Assembly (NCBI RefSeq): GCF_022965805.1
Contig: NC_133103.1
Span: 46,746,120 to 46,810,119, forward strand
Origin: Primulina eburnea
Lineage: Eukaryota > Streptophyta > Magnoliopsida > Lamiales > Gesneriaceae
DNA: 64,000 nucleotides
Direction: 5' to 3'
The translations under genes were made by a program, and so were the position numbers. The notes under the pieces were generated by a model. The model was not told the DNA's origin, did not search any database, and saw nothing but the letters and a program-made list of their open reading frames with translations. Below are positions 1 through 12,106 of this stretch, piece by piece; within the stretch, counting starts at the first letter, position 1, and each line of letters opens with the position of its first letter.

Positions 1-1639
1 AGGCCAAAGTAACATCATGCAGTTCATTTCCAGATGTTTGTAGAACACAGTGGTGCATGCTGACATTTTTATTCCTTTACTATCTCCACAGCTTCTTTCA
101 CTCGTGACATGTATGACATTGCGTCACAGATCATTCGTCTCTTTTATTGTCTCGATAAGGAAATTTACATTTTTTATCGCTTATGTACCAAATCAGTATA
201 GATAGTAAAAAAGGAAGAGAAACACAAGCTTTCTAATGTTAAAAGTAGCTAATGTGAACAATACTTTGCAAAAGTGGGTGTTGTGGCTGTATGGGCGAAC
301 TAACACATACAAAATTATTTCCCATTTCTATATCGAAAAATAGCAGTGATAATGTCCTAAGAAAAATTCACCAAACATAATCAAATTTTGAACAATCGTA
401 TTTCATATTGAATCTTTATGATATCTGATTGTTTCTTTAACTGATATAGATTTGTGTTCTTTCCAATGAAGACAACAAAAAACTTGAGTCTCAGCATAAC
501 CTTTCTTTATGTTGACTATTATATAGAGGACCCAATTGTGAAAAGCTGTTGCATAACATAAATTTTGTCAAAGTATGGAACAGAAAAGAGAGGAGTAAAT
601 TTGTCCACTTACTCTGTTTATGTGAAAAATATGCATATCTTATCCAATATCATTTCAGGCAGTAGTAAACAAAAAGAGAGCGCATTTGTGCATGTCATTC
701 ATAAATAAACTCATTTGAGGCTCCCCAAACAAGCTTGAATCAGAGAGCCCAGCAACAAATATGCATACCTTGTTTCAGGAAGAAATAGAACATAAGAGAG
801 GAATTCATTTATGCATTTCACTTATCAATTCAACTCTTTTGAGGATCACCAAAAAAAATGAATTATAGATCCCAAAAGTGTTAACAGAAAGATGATCTAG
901 TGCAAAATCTAAATGTACATGTCAAGAACAAAAGCCCTGAGGGTGACATACATATTTGATAAAAGTATTAAATAGAAAAGTTTCAAGAGTCCCTGTAAAT
1001 GGAACCCACACTTCTCTTCTGAAAGTGCATCATACTCTCTAAAGGCTTTAAAGCTTTGTACAACTAATAATGAATCTAATTAACGAGGAATATAATTACA
1101 TTTTCAGAACCAAAAAGGTTATAACATGGAGGTATTACAGGGAAACTAATAAAAAGAATATAAAACTACTTTGTCCAAGGTAGAAACATTACAGAGAAAC
1201 TGACAAAATGAAAAATCACACCTACTTTCTCCAGGTTAATCAAGTAGGAGCATGAGGATTAAAGCAAGAAAAATCAGAATTATTCAAAAGTGGAAGAACC
1301 TCGGCGAAAGTAAAAAGTTTGTATTACTTACTGCCGATGGTTCAACTCACACTTATGTTGTCATAATAGTCCAGGTGTGTTTGTAACCTGGGAATATTTA
1401 AGAACGTGACAAGCTTCTTTTAACCGCGCTGTGGTGATTTTAAAATCAAGAAATCAATTTATAACAAGCCAGAACAAGAAAAAGGGAAAAATCCATTGTG
1501 CTCAGACTTAATTGCCACTACTAAACGTAGCTAATAGGATGAAACATCACACTTTAGTACTTCACTATGTATGTATCCTATCTGCGAACAAACCAAATAC
1601 AAGGAAAATATGCACAAGAGAGAGAAGAACATTGTATCA
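1..1639. other. intergenic, no gene recognised
   Basis: AT-rich sequence without a convincing open frame on either strand. A minus-strand donor-like GTAAGT near 1328-1335 could mark an old exon edge, but no protein could be recognised, so nothing is called. Confidence 0.5.
629..877. repeat. diverged tandem duplication (about 130-bp period)
   Basis: Two successive blocks, starting near 629 and 759, share the same order of landmarks: an AATATGCAT start, a CATTT..GCAT segment, CAACTC/AAACTC followed by TTTTGAGG/TTTGAGG, and an AGAGCCC or AGATCCC end. They are clearly related but heavily diverged. Confidence 0.4.
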
Positions 1640-1822
1640 GTGGTATGAATAATATTTTTCTTCTCTTCATTAAGATACAAAGTGCCTCATTATAATACAC
1701 AACTAGCAATCCTAATTCATGGTACAAAAAATTAACTATCTTAATTATAATCTACACAACAAAAATAAAATATTCTCAAATAATCTTGTACAAATAACTT
1801 GTTTTGTTTCTCTTTCTCCACA
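1640..1822 (-). repeat. probable 3' LTR remnant of copia-1
   Basis: Lies immediately beyond the minus-strand purine tract and begins TGTGGAG on that strand. It is AT-rich with no coding content. The far boundary is uncertain and no matching 5' LTR could be aligned. Confidence 0.35.
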
Positions 1823-2907
1823 CTCCCCTCAAGTTAGAGCAAAGATACTGATCATGCCCAACTTGCTTGTGAATTCTTCAAATTTTGGTCGAAAGTGCCC
1901 TTTAGTTAAACAATCTACAATTTGTCGCTCAGCTGACATAAGGAATATATATCACCCCACTTTCTAACTTTTCCTTGATAAAGTGTCTGTCAATCTCAAT
2001 ATGCTTGGTTCGATCGTGCTGAACTGGAATATTTGCAATACTAATAGTTGAGTTGTTGTCAACAGTTTCACATGCATTTCTACTTCTAGCTTCAATTCTT
2101 CAAGGACCATCTTAAGCCATAGTAATTCACATACTCTATTTGCAATAGCCCTCAATTCAACTACAGCATTGCTCCTCGCTACAACATTTTTTTTACTCCT
2201 CCAGGTGGCTAGGATTCCCACAGAGAAGTACAGTACCCTAAAGTTGATCTTATGTCTGTAGTTGATCCAGCCCAATCAACGTCTATAAATCCTTCTATTC
2301 TCCTCTGGTCACTCTTCTTGAATGGTAATCCTTTCCCATGAGTGTTCTTTAAGTATCCCAAGATTTTGTAGAGAACTTCCAAGCGTTCCTCATAAGAAGA
2401 GTGCATGAAAAATGGCTCATCATACTCATTGCGAAGGCAATATCGGGTTGTGTGTAAGAAAGATGAATTAACTTTTCCACTGATCATTGATATCTCCCTG
2501 TATCAACATGCGTTCCTTCAATCACATTTTTCAGTTTCAAGTTTGGGTCTATAGAAGTATCACTAGGTCTTTAACCAATCATCCTAGTTTCTTCAAATAG
2601 ACCCAAGATATACTTTTTTTTTAGACATATATTCCGATTCTTGATCTAGCAACTTTCATTCCCAAGAAATAACGCAAGGGGCCCAAGTCCTTGACCTCAA
2701 ACTATGATGCAAGACGTTCTTTCAGTCCTGTTATTTCAATCTCATCGCTTCCTGTTAAAATAATGTCATCAACATACACAATTAGAACCGCCACCTTTCC
2801 ACCCTTGGTATGCTTCACAAACATTGTGTGATCTGACTGTCTCGAGTATAGCCTTGTTTTTTTACCGATATGGAAAAATTTTCAAACCACGCTCATGGGG
2901 ACTGCTT

Positions 2908-3967
2908 TTTTTTTTTTTATAGGAAACTAAATTTATTAAAATATTATGAAATTACAATATGAGCGTGGATGAGCATTCCACGACAACAGTACAGCTACCT
3001 CAACTCGAAAGTACCCTGTCGTTACAAGGAAACACTAATTTCATGACAAAATAAATTTGAAGTCCCTCAATAAATCTGAAATGCACAAGTGGTCGAACTT
3101 TTGCAAGGTAGTTGTCCAAGTTGCGACTCTGAATTTGATGTTTTCCCATAATTTGTCAACAGATTCTGCTTTTTCTTCAAAAATTCTTCGATTTCTCTCG
3201 AACCATATAGACCAATATATGCCGTGAACAATCATGTACCAGAAATCGCTGTTTTTTTTGTTGAATGAGCCTCCTGAATTCCAATGAAAGAGATCTTTAG
3301 CATGCCGCGGCATAACCCATTGTATCCCCAGCTCGTTGCAAACTTTAGCCCAAATCGTTGTAGTGAAGGAGCAGTGTAGAAGTATATGATCTTGATTCTC
3401 CTCGTGCTGTCGACATAAGCAACACCACTGCGGTCTTAAAACACAAGTCTTCCTTCTTTGCACTGAATCACACGTAGGCAACTTCCCCAAGGCGACGATC
3501 CACGAGAAAATCTTAATCTTGTGTGGGACAGGAACTTTCCAGATGGTATTAAAGAAATCGAACAACGGGAAGGTGGAAATAGGGAAGAAGGAGCAATAAA
3601 AAGAGCTAACAGAGAACAAACCTGAAGGGTCCCCCCTCCAAACTCTAACATCCTCCGTACCCCTCTCCAGTCTGACCCTCTCTAATACTCGAAGCAAGTC
3701 AGTGAACTCTAGAACCTCAACCTCACTAAGATCTCTTCTAAATCTGACATGCCAAATGGTCGAAAGACTATCCCCACTATTGACAACATCAATGAAATGA
3801 CGAATGGGTTCATTGGTAGAAGTACAAATACGAAACAAAGATGGAAATCTTAATTTAAATGACGTATCTCCCTCCAGACATCCTCCCAGAACCGAATGAT
3901 ATTCTCCTGTTTAGGCACCCCCCTGATAAGTTGATGAAAAGCCAGGTAAGACCGAGAAATACACTTC
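2908..3967 (-). mobile_element. 5'-truncated LINE (non-LTR) insertion, copy 1
   Basis: A LINE 3' end sits in the RT domain of copia-1. On the minus strand it ends in an A-tract (the T run at about 2907-2920). It is bracketed by a near-perfect target duplication: CATGGGGACTGCTTT at 2893-2907 and CATGGGACTGCTTT beginning about 3968, one base shorter. The copia reading continues on the other side of the duplicated target, so this is insertion by target-primed reverse transcription with 5' truncation, as is usual for plant L1-like LINEs. Confidence 0.88.
3041..3967 (-). pseudogene. LINE ORF2 C-terminus, zf-RVT domain
   Basis: The open part (3041-3838, 265 codons) carries the zinc-binding reverse transcriptase domain of plant L1-type ORF2 proteins. 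The IWKVPVPHKIKIFSW motif is followed by CxxC and H..H residues (WCCLCRQHEENQDHILLHC) and a WSIWFERNRRIF segment. The upstream stretch 3850-3967 supplies the preceding IIRFWEDVW motif in another frame, so one frameshift separates them. The endonuclease and polymerase parts are missing because of 5' truncation. Confidence 0.85.
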
Positions 3968-4627
3968 CATGGGACTGCTTTTAGTCCATATAGACTTTTT
4001 AAATTTGCAAATTCTTTCTTTGATTGATCATCAAAATCAATGGGAGCATTCATATACACTTTCTCTTCCAATTTGCCATTGAGAAAAGCATTTTTCACAT
4101 CTAACTGGTGTAGGGGCCAATCCAGATTCGCAGCTAAAGAAAGCAAGATTCTTGTTGTATTTATTTTTGCCACGAGAGCAAAAGTTTCTTAATAATCAAT
4201 CTCATATGTTTAGGTGAATCCCTTGACAACAATTCTGGCCTTATATCGCTCCAGTTATTCATCAGAGTTGAGTTTTACATTAAATATCCAATTGTAGCCT
4301 ACTTGCTTTCTTCATTTGCAGCCTAATGTTTGCTTTCCTCTTGGCAACAACACTGTCTCCCATGTTTGATTCTTTTTCACGGCATGCATTTCTTCAAGAA
4401 CAGCCTTCTTCCAATGTGGAACTGTTGGAGCCTTCTGCATAGACTTAGGAACATCTACACAGTGCAACTGAGAGATTTGACTTAGAAATATTCTTGCAGG
4501 ATAGATGTTGAGTACATGATATAGTACTTTTCTAAGGGCGATGGGGAGATCTAGAGATGGCTCAGATTCATTACATGGATTTGGAGGAGTTGTGACATTA
4601 TATTCTTCTCTCGGTTCCGTCTCATGG

Positions 4628-6503
4628 TCATGCGGGATCATTGGGCCTTTCCTGCTCCGAGGATGTCTTCTCACATAGACTTGACCAAACATGCTCATTG
4701 GCACCCCTTGTTACGATGTCACTCTCATTGGTGGACACTAACGCTTGTGTTGTTGGTGGCTCTAGACTCACGTGTATGACATCAGAAGGGCTCCTATTAA
4801 GAGAGAGAAATCCAAGAAACGAGTCTTCAAGTAAATTCTCCCCCCAGCAGAAGAGTAAAATAGGTTTAAACTCAAAGAAGGTTGCATCCATTGACAAGAA
4901 AAATTTCTTTGTTCGAGGATCAAAGCATTTATATCCTTTCTTGGTAGAAAGATATCCAACGAAAACACATTTCAATGCCCGGGGATAAAATTTATCTCGT
5001 TCATACACATGGACAAAGGCTATGCATCCAAACACTCGAGGCTATATGTCAGAAGTAAAATATGACAAGGGGAAGTAGTCTGTAAACATGAATAAAGGTG
5101 GTCAAAAAGTTAAGGTCCTAGAAGACATTCAATTAATTAAATAGGTGGCAGTTAGAATAGCTCATCCCCACAAGTACTTGGGTACTCCAGTGGTGAACAT
5201 GAGACTCTTAGCTACTTCGGGGAGATGTCTATTTTTCCTCTCGGCCACACCATTTTGTTGAAGGTTCAGACACAAGAATTTTGGTGAATTATCCCATTTT
5301 TCTGAAAAAAAATGCCCCAGAATTTGACTAAAATACTCCTTACAAGTATCACTCTGAAACACTCGAATATTTTTCATAAACTGTCTGAATAATTGTATAA
5401 AACATTTTGAGAACATGTCCAGCTTCTGATTTTTCACTTAGCAAGTATACCCAAGTCATTCATGTATGATAATCTATGAACGAGATAAACATTTTTTTTT
5501 GCAGAAGAAATCATTGGAATTTTAAATGGCCCGGTCCCCAAACATCACTATGAACAAGGAAAAAATGTGTAGATGCTTGATATAAATGTGCTGGAAAAGT
5601 GGCACGATGATGCTTAGCAAATCGACTTCACACTGAAATTCAAAAGAATTTTTTTCTTAAAAAGAGCTGGAAACATGTCTCAAATATGACAAATTTGGTG
5701 TCCTAGTCTACGATGCCATAACATTATATCCTTGGTACTTGGACTTGGTTCAATGCTGGATTGCTGGGCTTGTTTATGCGAGTCAGACCTCTCAAAGAAG
5801 CTGACTCCAACTATCTCCCTAGCACTACCAATCGTCATCCCCAAGTCCGAATCCTTAAATTCACACAAATTTTGAGGAATTTAGCATAACAGTTAAGTTT
5901 TCTAGTCAACCTGCTGATCGACAGTGTCAGTGGACGAAGTCTGGGAGAAAATAAAATTCCAAGTCCCGAGTTGGTCGACAATACTGCCAGAGTATAAGCA
6001 TCTTTGTATCTCAGATTTAGTTAGGGATTGGAAATATGTATGGTCGTGATTATGACGTTGTCGTCTTGGTTTGTTTTCTTTCTATCGTGCGGATTGCTAT
6101 CCGCTTTTTGTACACTTTAATCAACATTATAATAAATTATGTTTCCTAAAAAAAAAACCTGCTGATCGACAGTAAGTTATAAGAAAGATTACAGACATGG
6201 AGACCATTGTGCAAAGTCAATTTTTTTTGAAATAGCGATGGATCATTTTCCTGCAATTGGGAATAAGGAGTCATCGGCTATCTTTATCTTTTTGTTTCCT
6301 GCACATGAGGTATAAGATAAAAATAATCTAGATGAACCTGTCATGTGGTTCGTTGCTCCTGAATTTATTATCCATGGATCATCCAATAAGATAGATGTAT
6401 GTAAAACTATATGCTGGAAGAAGTTACCTTGCTGAGCTAATGAACTAGAGGATGACACAGAAGTGGGTTTCGAGAACTGCGTGGATTGGAAAAGTCTATA
6501 CAA
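4628..6503 (-). pseudogene. copia-1 protease, GAG-pre-integrase and integrase (broken)
   Basis: 6243-6503 carries a protease-like WIINSGATNHMTG (the catalytic DSGA reads NSGA). 5680-5868 has the LWHRRLGH signature of the GAG-pre-integrase domain. 5162-5437 has integrase-core residues (FQSDTCKEY and QQNGVAERKNRHLPE). 4628-5035 is the integrase C-terminal part (FGCIAFVHV, FVGY). Frames differ between pieces, and a second LINE fragment is inserted at 5926-6155. Confidence 0.75.
5926..6155 (+). mobile_element. 5'-truncated LINE insertion, copy 2
   Basis: Bounded by an 18-bp direct repeat AACCTGCTGATCGACAGT at 5908-5925 and 6156-6173, with an A-tract directly before the second copy. It encodes the last residues of the same LINE ORF2 as copy 1: VWEKIKF and HLCISDLVRDWKY here match LWENIKF and HLCISDLLRDFKF there. 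It then has a short 3' untranslated region. It lies in the opposite orientation to copy 1. Confidence 0.88.
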
Positions 6504-6769
6504 TTGGTCTAATGGTTCCTTACTAAAAATAGGCTTTCCAGAGGTTGCCCCGTTTCTTCTCCAGCTTCAGTGTGATTTGCATTAAATTCTCAACCCTTTA
6601 GTTTTGGAAATTTCGGCTTCCAGTTTTGTGGTTTGCCATGCAGTTCCTAACAAGTCTCGTACACTTATTATTTCCCCTTTCTGCAATTGTCAAGACTGCT
6701 AGTAACTGGTTGTGTTATTGGACACCAAGGCTGACACTTCAGTTGTAGGCACAGGTTTTCTACTTGACA

Positions 6770-7465
6770 TTACCCGACATCTATTATCTTATCTTCTTAT
6801 TTCTGCAAAAAATTCGCCAAAGGATGGCATGGGTTTCTTCCCCAGAATTCTGTCACAAACATAATCAAGCTTTCGATTTAGTCCTGCAAGAAACGCATAT
6901 ACACGATCATTTTCCATGTGCTTTTGGTATTTTATATTGTCGTTCTTGCATTCCCAAGATTCACTGTAACACGAGTCTAGTTCATGTCATAGTGCTCACA
7001 TCTCATTGTAATAATCGATCATGTTTCTTTCCCCTTGCTTGGAATTCCACAACATGGTTTTCAACTAAAAAATCTGGGAGGAATTTTCCAAATCATAATG
7101 TCTCCCTCACAGCATCCCAAACGCCATTCACAGTGGGAAGAAACAGATAGGTTTTCCATGTTGAAGGTTCCATGGAGTTTATAAGCCATGCAATTACCAT
7201 GGAATTTTCAGACTTCTATGAGCTCCGTTTTGAATCTTCCTTCTCAGGCCCCTTTGTTTATCCTGTCAAGTATCCTAGTCTTCCATTGCCGTCAATTACC
7301 AATTTAATGGATTGGGCCCATTCCAGATAATTTTCCCATTCAATTTATGAATGGTGAGCTGGACCAATGAGTGTTCAAGCCCACTAGGATACAAGTCTTG
7401 TGTTTTCATGCCCACAACATCTCTATGGACTTCCAAACTAAGTTCTTCTTTTGACCCAAACATTA
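6770..7465 (-). pseudogene. copia-1 gag (broken)
   Basis: The minus strand carries recognisable pieces of the copia gag (UBN2-type) domain. From the right these are a start near 7465, a tract resembling the usual LNGKNYLEW region near 7340, and the AxxNRKLD..CDRILGKKPMPS region near 6830-6890. In-frame stops and shifts separate them. Gag is the structural protein of the intracellular particle; this copy cannot make it. Confidence 0.65.
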
Positions 7466-7650
7466 TCGCTCTTGTTCAGGGTCACCAAGATGTCGGATTA
7501 ATTGCCCAGACACATCCACTTCTTCAGTAGATGGATGTCAGGTTAGAATCCCAGGCGGAAACGTGATTTGTACAGTATTAAAAGTAGAGGGTTTATCAAC
7601 CCAAATGTTGTTGCTCCTTCACAAGGTCAACTGCATTATCAAAATCTTAC

Positions 7651-7663
7651 GGCTCTGATATCA
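7651..7663 (-). other. primer-binding site of copia-1
   Basis: On the minus strand it reads TGATATCAGAGCC, close to the initiator-methionine tRNA complement TGGTATCAGAGCC used by most plant copia elements. It is two bases inside an LTR end reading TCTAACA. Confidence 0.65.
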
Positions 7664-7680
7664 ATTGTTAGAATTATAGC

Positions 7681-8301
7681 TTTTAGTCAATACGCAACTT
7701 GATTTTCTTATACTTGTGGCAGCACAGAGTGCTCCTACTTGAGTGCTAATGTGTCGGACTGTTAGGCCCATGAGTCCAGAGAGGTGCGTGTCTGTCTATC
7801 TGTTGGTGTTGTCACATATCACTTGGAGATCAGTCTTAACTTTTATCTACCACCGGCCCAGTCCCCAGCATAAACAATATTACCCGTTAATATCTGATGT
7901 CACTTTTTTACGGCCTACCTAGCCAACCTGATCAAGCGACGCAATGACAGCAGCTTGACGCACGAGAACTTCCCAGAAAGTCACATCTCCCGGTACTACT
8001 CTCATTTATGCGCGCTTAACCCAACACTATCTACTTAAAGCAAACACAAAATCAAACCCCCGCCATCAACGATCTCTTTAGCTTTTGTAACGCAGATTGC
8101 ACGATTCTTGAATCAGCAGAACATAACTTGACCCAGCCCTAGGATTCACCTTTCACATGCTCTAGAAATTTGGGAAACCGCTGGATAAAATCACATAACT
8201 AAACATAAAGTCTGAGAAGATCGACAAAGGATATTATTAAATATCAGGAAACAGATTCAAGAAACACTTAAAATATTCTAAGCAGGTGATTCATGTACTA
8301 G
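7681..8301. other. no gene recognised; possible LTR remnant at left edge
   Basis: The first part may belong to the copia-1 5' LTR. The rest is low-complexity, non-coding sequence up to the assembly gap. Confidence 0.4.
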
Positions 8302-8401
8302 NNNNNNNNNNNNNNNNNNNNNNNNNNNNNNNNNNNNNNNNNNNNNNNNNNNNNNNNNNNNNNNNNNNNNNNNNNNNNNNNNNNNNNNNNNNNNNNNNNN
8401 N
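8302..8401. other. assembly gap (100 N)
   Basis: Exactly 100 consecutive N, the usual placeholder for a gap of unknown size. Anything spanning it, including the leader of copia-2, may be missing. Confidence 0.98.
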
Positions 8402-8815
8402 TCATGAACTCATAATTCAAATGAGATTATATTCCGCTGGAAAGATGATCACCTTTGTGTTAATGATTATATATATTTGCCACCAAATTTTTATGTCGTC
8501 TATATTACTTAAAATATGATGGCAAATCAAGACCTTTTCATATATACTTGAACGTTGCTCAAGTTATATAATTTGAATTTATTTAATGTTTGTTTGTTAA
8601 TCACTAAAGTTATCTTACCATAAGTTAATAAGTTCTAAATTATATAATCAAACTTTAATTACCTGTAAGTATGTGATGCTTGGAAGTAAAACTAGAGTTG
8701 TAGGTAATTAAATATTCATAACTATAAGGTATTTACGGACCACCCAAAAGTTGATAATTTGTTCTTATAATATATGAATATAAAATGTGGTATTAACATA
8801 TTATGTTAGATATTT
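8402..8815. other. AT-rich, no gene recognised
   Basis: Non-coding AT-rich sequence between the gap and the solo LTR. It could be the leader or 5' LTR remains of the copia element that continues after 10077; no match to that element's 3' LTR was seen. Confidence 0.35.
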
Positions 8816-9954
8816 TGCCACGCCCCGAAACCGAGACGTGTCATCGGTGTTGTTTAATAATTTAAAATCGTATAACAACAAGCCATGTAGTCATCAAATA
8901 GTCAAAAGTCAGTCCATTACATAAATCAATAATCGTTTTTACAATGCGATTAAAACGAAATGTGGAAGCGTAAAATACAATAATCTAACTAAAAGATAGA
9001 ATAACAAGACTGGTCTTGAATCGGATCACCATCCCCAAAAATATTCTTGTTCTTTATCTTCGATTTGTTCTTCGTTATTATCTGGGGTGGGAATGTAAGG
9101 GATGAGTATTTGAGAAATACTCAGTAAATGAGAGTCGATCAGGCATAACAATATCAAGGTTATAATTATACGAGTATGTTATCATAATTTCAATCATAAG
9201 CATGTTGAATCGAATACAAACAAGATACAAACATAGCACTGAAAATCATCTCATTTTCATGGTTTACTGATAAGTCCCATATATGTTACTCCTCTAAGGG
9301 GTGATGCCAAAAATAACGGTTATTATATCCCACTGCATCAGGGCCTTAAACAAAACATATCAAATATCAGAATTTCCTTGTCATTTCTAATTCAAATCAT
9401 TACAGTGCATTTCAAATATTTCAAACATGGTTTCAAATATTATAACTAATATCCAACAACAAATTGTTCAAGAATATTCATAACAAATAAGAACGAATAT
9501 ATCATGCCGATCGAATTTCAAGAAACATACATAACGTATTTTAAGAAAATATAGACATACTTACAAAGAACAAGTATGTCGATATATATATCAAGTAGTA
9601 CACTTATGAAAGGCAAGTGTACATAAGATTATAGCAAAAACTCACTTACTTGAAAGATTGTTCCAAATCTTGGAATAACAAGTTGTAGTTTGACACCGAC
9701 CAGTCACTTTGCAAAAATGTTTGCACCTACTTGAACCGTGGGATCAATCTGAATTTTGGATATGTTGCTCAAAACACGTGTAAGTGTATTTTGAACGGTG
9801 GAGATCGGATTTGTACGTGTAAAACTATGAGCACAACCTTCTGAAATTGTGCAGAATATTTGGTACTCTCGAAAATTGCAACTCTTGGAGAGAACTTTTG
9901 ATGTTGTTTTGGTGTGATTTTCATTCATTCATTTGCCACTATTTATAGACACTA

Positions 9955-9986
<32 letters not shown>

Positions 9987-10071
9987 TGCCAAAGATTGTA
10001 TATTGTTTGAATGGGTTTTAATTCATGGCTTTGTGTAGCTAATTGTGTAGCTATTTCTTTGAGTCTTCACA
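8816..10071 (-). mobile_element. solo LTR with 5-bp target duplication
   Basis: In plus orientation it runs TGCCACGCCCC...CTTCACA, i.e. TG..CA ends, flanked by the direct repeat TATTT at 8811-8815 and 10072-10076. The minus-strand reading ends in TTTCGGGGCGTGGCA, a style of end common in plant Ty3/gypsy LTRs. It has a TATA box (minus TATAAATA at about 9949-9956) with downstream transcribed-leader-like sequence. No internal coding region or second LTR adjoins it, so it is the product of LTR-LTR recombination. Confidence 0.8.
9957..9986. repeat. 30-base poly-C tract
   Basis: Thirty consecutive C inside the solo LTR just upstream (minus strand) of its TATA box. Runs like this are prone to length error in assemblies, so the true length is uncertain. 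Confidence 0.9.
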
Positions 10072-10292
10072 TATTTTGTGTATCCAAAGATAACAAAATA
10101 TTTTTTCTTAAATATCTTGATTACCAAATTACAGTAAACTATTAAGCTTCATAATGTTTATATATTGTTGTATTACCCAAAGGTGAACCATCAATATAAA
10201 TTAATATTTATTGGTACTAAATCTGTAATTATGATATTATTCTTTCAGTATCTGTTCCTGTTTCACTTCAATCGCGTGCTTCTTCTATTTCC

Positions 10293-11457
10293 ATGTTTAA
10301 TGGTATCAACTTCTCTGATTGGAGCGAACCAATCCAATTTCACCTTGGTGTTTTGGGTCTTGATTTGTCACTTCAAGTTGATAAACCTGCTGCTATTACT
10401 GATATTAGTAGTGATGATGAAAAGATCATTCTTGAAGCTCGTGAAAGATCAAATAGACTGAGCTTAATGTTTATGCGAATGAGTGTGGCAAAAAACATCA
10501 AGTCTGCTCTTCCTCCTACTGACAGTGCTAAGGAATTTATGAAATTTTTGGGAGAACGTTCCCAAACTACTGATGAGTCTCTTGCTGGGATGTTAATGGC
10601 TACTTTAACCACTATGAAGTTTGATGGTTCTCGTACCATGCATGAACATGTTATTGAAATGACGAACATTGCAGCAAGACTTAAGTCCTTGTGGATGAAT
10701 GTGGATGAGAATTTCCTGATTCAGTTGATCATAAACTCATTATCATCTGAGTATGGTCCATTCCAATGAACTATAACACCATGAAAGACAAATGGAATGT
10801 GAATGAACTTCACAGTATGCTAGTTCAGGAGGAAACAAGACTTATTAATCAAGGAACTCATTCTATTCATTTCGTAACCAATCAAGGAGCTAGAAAGAAA
10901 GCTGGAAAAAATCATGGAAAGGGCAAACAAAGACTACATAATGTGAAAGAGTCATCTGCTCAAATCCAGGAAAAGGAACACAACAATTTAAGTGTCGCTT
11001 TTTGTGGAAAAGAAGGACACTTTCAGAAAGATTGCCTGAAACGTAAGGCGTGGTTCGAAAAAAAATGTATGTTTCATGCTTTCGTATGTTTTGAATCAAA
11101 TTTAGTTGAAGTTCCTAATAACACATGGTGGCTTGATTCTGGATGTACCGCTTATGTTTCAAATTCGATGCAGGGATTCCTTACTACCCGAATCACAAAT
11201 CCAAATGAAAAGTATGTTTATATGGGAAATCGAGTCAAAGCCCCAGTTGAAGCCATTGGAACCTATCATTTAATTCTAGATACTGGCATCATTTAGATTT
11301 GTTTGAAACTCTTTATGTACCTATTGTTTCTCGCAATTTAGTTTCCTTGTCAAGACTTGATTATGTTGGTTATTGTTTTAAATTTGGAAATGGATGTTTC
11401 TGTTTGTTCAAACAAAATCTTTTCATTGGTTCTGGTATAATCAGTGATGACTTATAT
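10293..11457 (+). pseudogene. copia-2 gag and protease (broken)
   Basis: 10293-10769 is a gag domain (FSDWSEPIQFHLGVLGLDL, MFMRMSVAKNIKS, TMKFDGSRTMHEH). A frameshift at about 10768 moves into 10766-11296, which has the knuckle CGKEGHFQKDC, a KAWFEKK segment and a protease start WWLDSGCTAYVS. A second shift near 11290 leads into 11299-11457, the protease C-terminal part (SRNLVSLSRLDYVGY). The CACTA element then cuts the frame. Confidence 0.8.
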
Positions 11458-12106
11458 CACTACAAGAAAAATGATTTTCCGCAGCACGTCATCAACAGCA
11501 TGCATTAAGAGCACGCTGCGAATATTACTTTTAACGGCGAGCACCCATATGTGTGATGTTAATATTGTTGCACTTGACAGAAATAACGTCGTGCAGTAAA
11601 AGCACGCTGCAAATAGTAATATCCATATCATGCATTTATATGTGTTGTTAATAAATTATATAAACGACAGCGTGCAATAATATGTGAACTATTAATAACC
11701 TATGCAATTTTCGCAGCGCACAATAAAGGCACGCCGTAAATAGTATTATTAACAGCGTGCATGTTTATGCGCTCTGTTAATAGTAAATTATTTAAAAAAA
11801 ATCGTGTCTAGACATTAACGGATTATGATATACCGTCGCTAAACTTAGCGACGATCGCTAAACGTACAACCGTCGCTAATTTAGCGACGGTTTTTGAACT
11901 GTCGCTAATTTTTGAAATTTTAGAAGGAATATTAACGGCGTACATTGCACGCTGCGGATGATTGTATTAAGCGGATAATAGTATTAACAGCGTGCACATG
12001 TACGCCACGGATAATATTGAACTTTTAACAGCTTGCCGTTGTGCAACGTGCAATGCGCGCCGCGAAAATAAGTTGCACGCTCCGAAAAGCAATTTTTGTT
12101 TTAGTG
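11458..12106. mobile_element. non-autonomous CACTA element
   Basis: Begins CACTACAAGAAAAA and ends with the inverted TTTTTGTTTTAGTG, with a 3-bp target duplication TAT at 11455-11457 and 12107-12109, all diagnostic of CACTA (CMC/EnSpm). The interior has no transposase. It carries many subterminal repeats of the AGCACGCTGCGAATA type in both orientations and a central block of ACCGTCGCTAA/TTAGCGACGGT inverted motifs at about 11830-11915. If the 649 bases and one TAT are ignored, the copia-2 reading frame runs on uninterrupted across the site. Confidence 0.92.

Larger units (their letters stand above)
1964..4704 (-). pseudogene. copia-1 reverse transcriptase/RNase H (broken)
   Basis: Right to left the pieces are: 4312-4704, the linker into the RT domain; 3968-4173, RT with the FLNGKLEEKVYM motif and SLYGLK; then, beyond the LINE insertion, 2590-2880, which continues RT (WFE, the VYVDD box and following); then 1964-2487, RNase H with the DVDWAG and ARS..VELRA motifs. 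Several frameshifts and stops mean no functional enzyme can be made. RT and RNase H normally copy the element's RNA into DNA in the virus-like particle. Confidence 0.8.
1640..7680 (-). mobile_element. degenerate Ty1/copia retrotransposon (copia-1)
   Basis: Read on the minus strand from right to left it shows the copia order: primer site (7651-7663), gag, protease, GAG-pre-integrase, integrase, reverse transcriptase and RNase H, then a purine tract (AGGGGAG) at about 1824-1830. Every domain is broken by stops and frameshifts. Two LINE insertions (2908-3967 and 5926-6155) interrupt it. The two LTR regions, near 1640-1822 and from 7666, cannot be matched to each other by eye, so the outer limits are approximate. 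Confidence 0.8.

Noticed and set aside
1270..1440. Possible terminal exon on the minus strand (GTAAGT donor near 1330)
   Set aside because: Only a short reading with a stop; no recognisable protein and no second exon.
6764..7150. 128-codon plus-strand frame
   Set aside because: Antisense shadow of the broken copia-1 gag on the minus strand.
9704..9928. 74-codon minus-strand frame
   Set aside because: Lies inside the solo LTR downstream of its TATA box; it is leader sequence.
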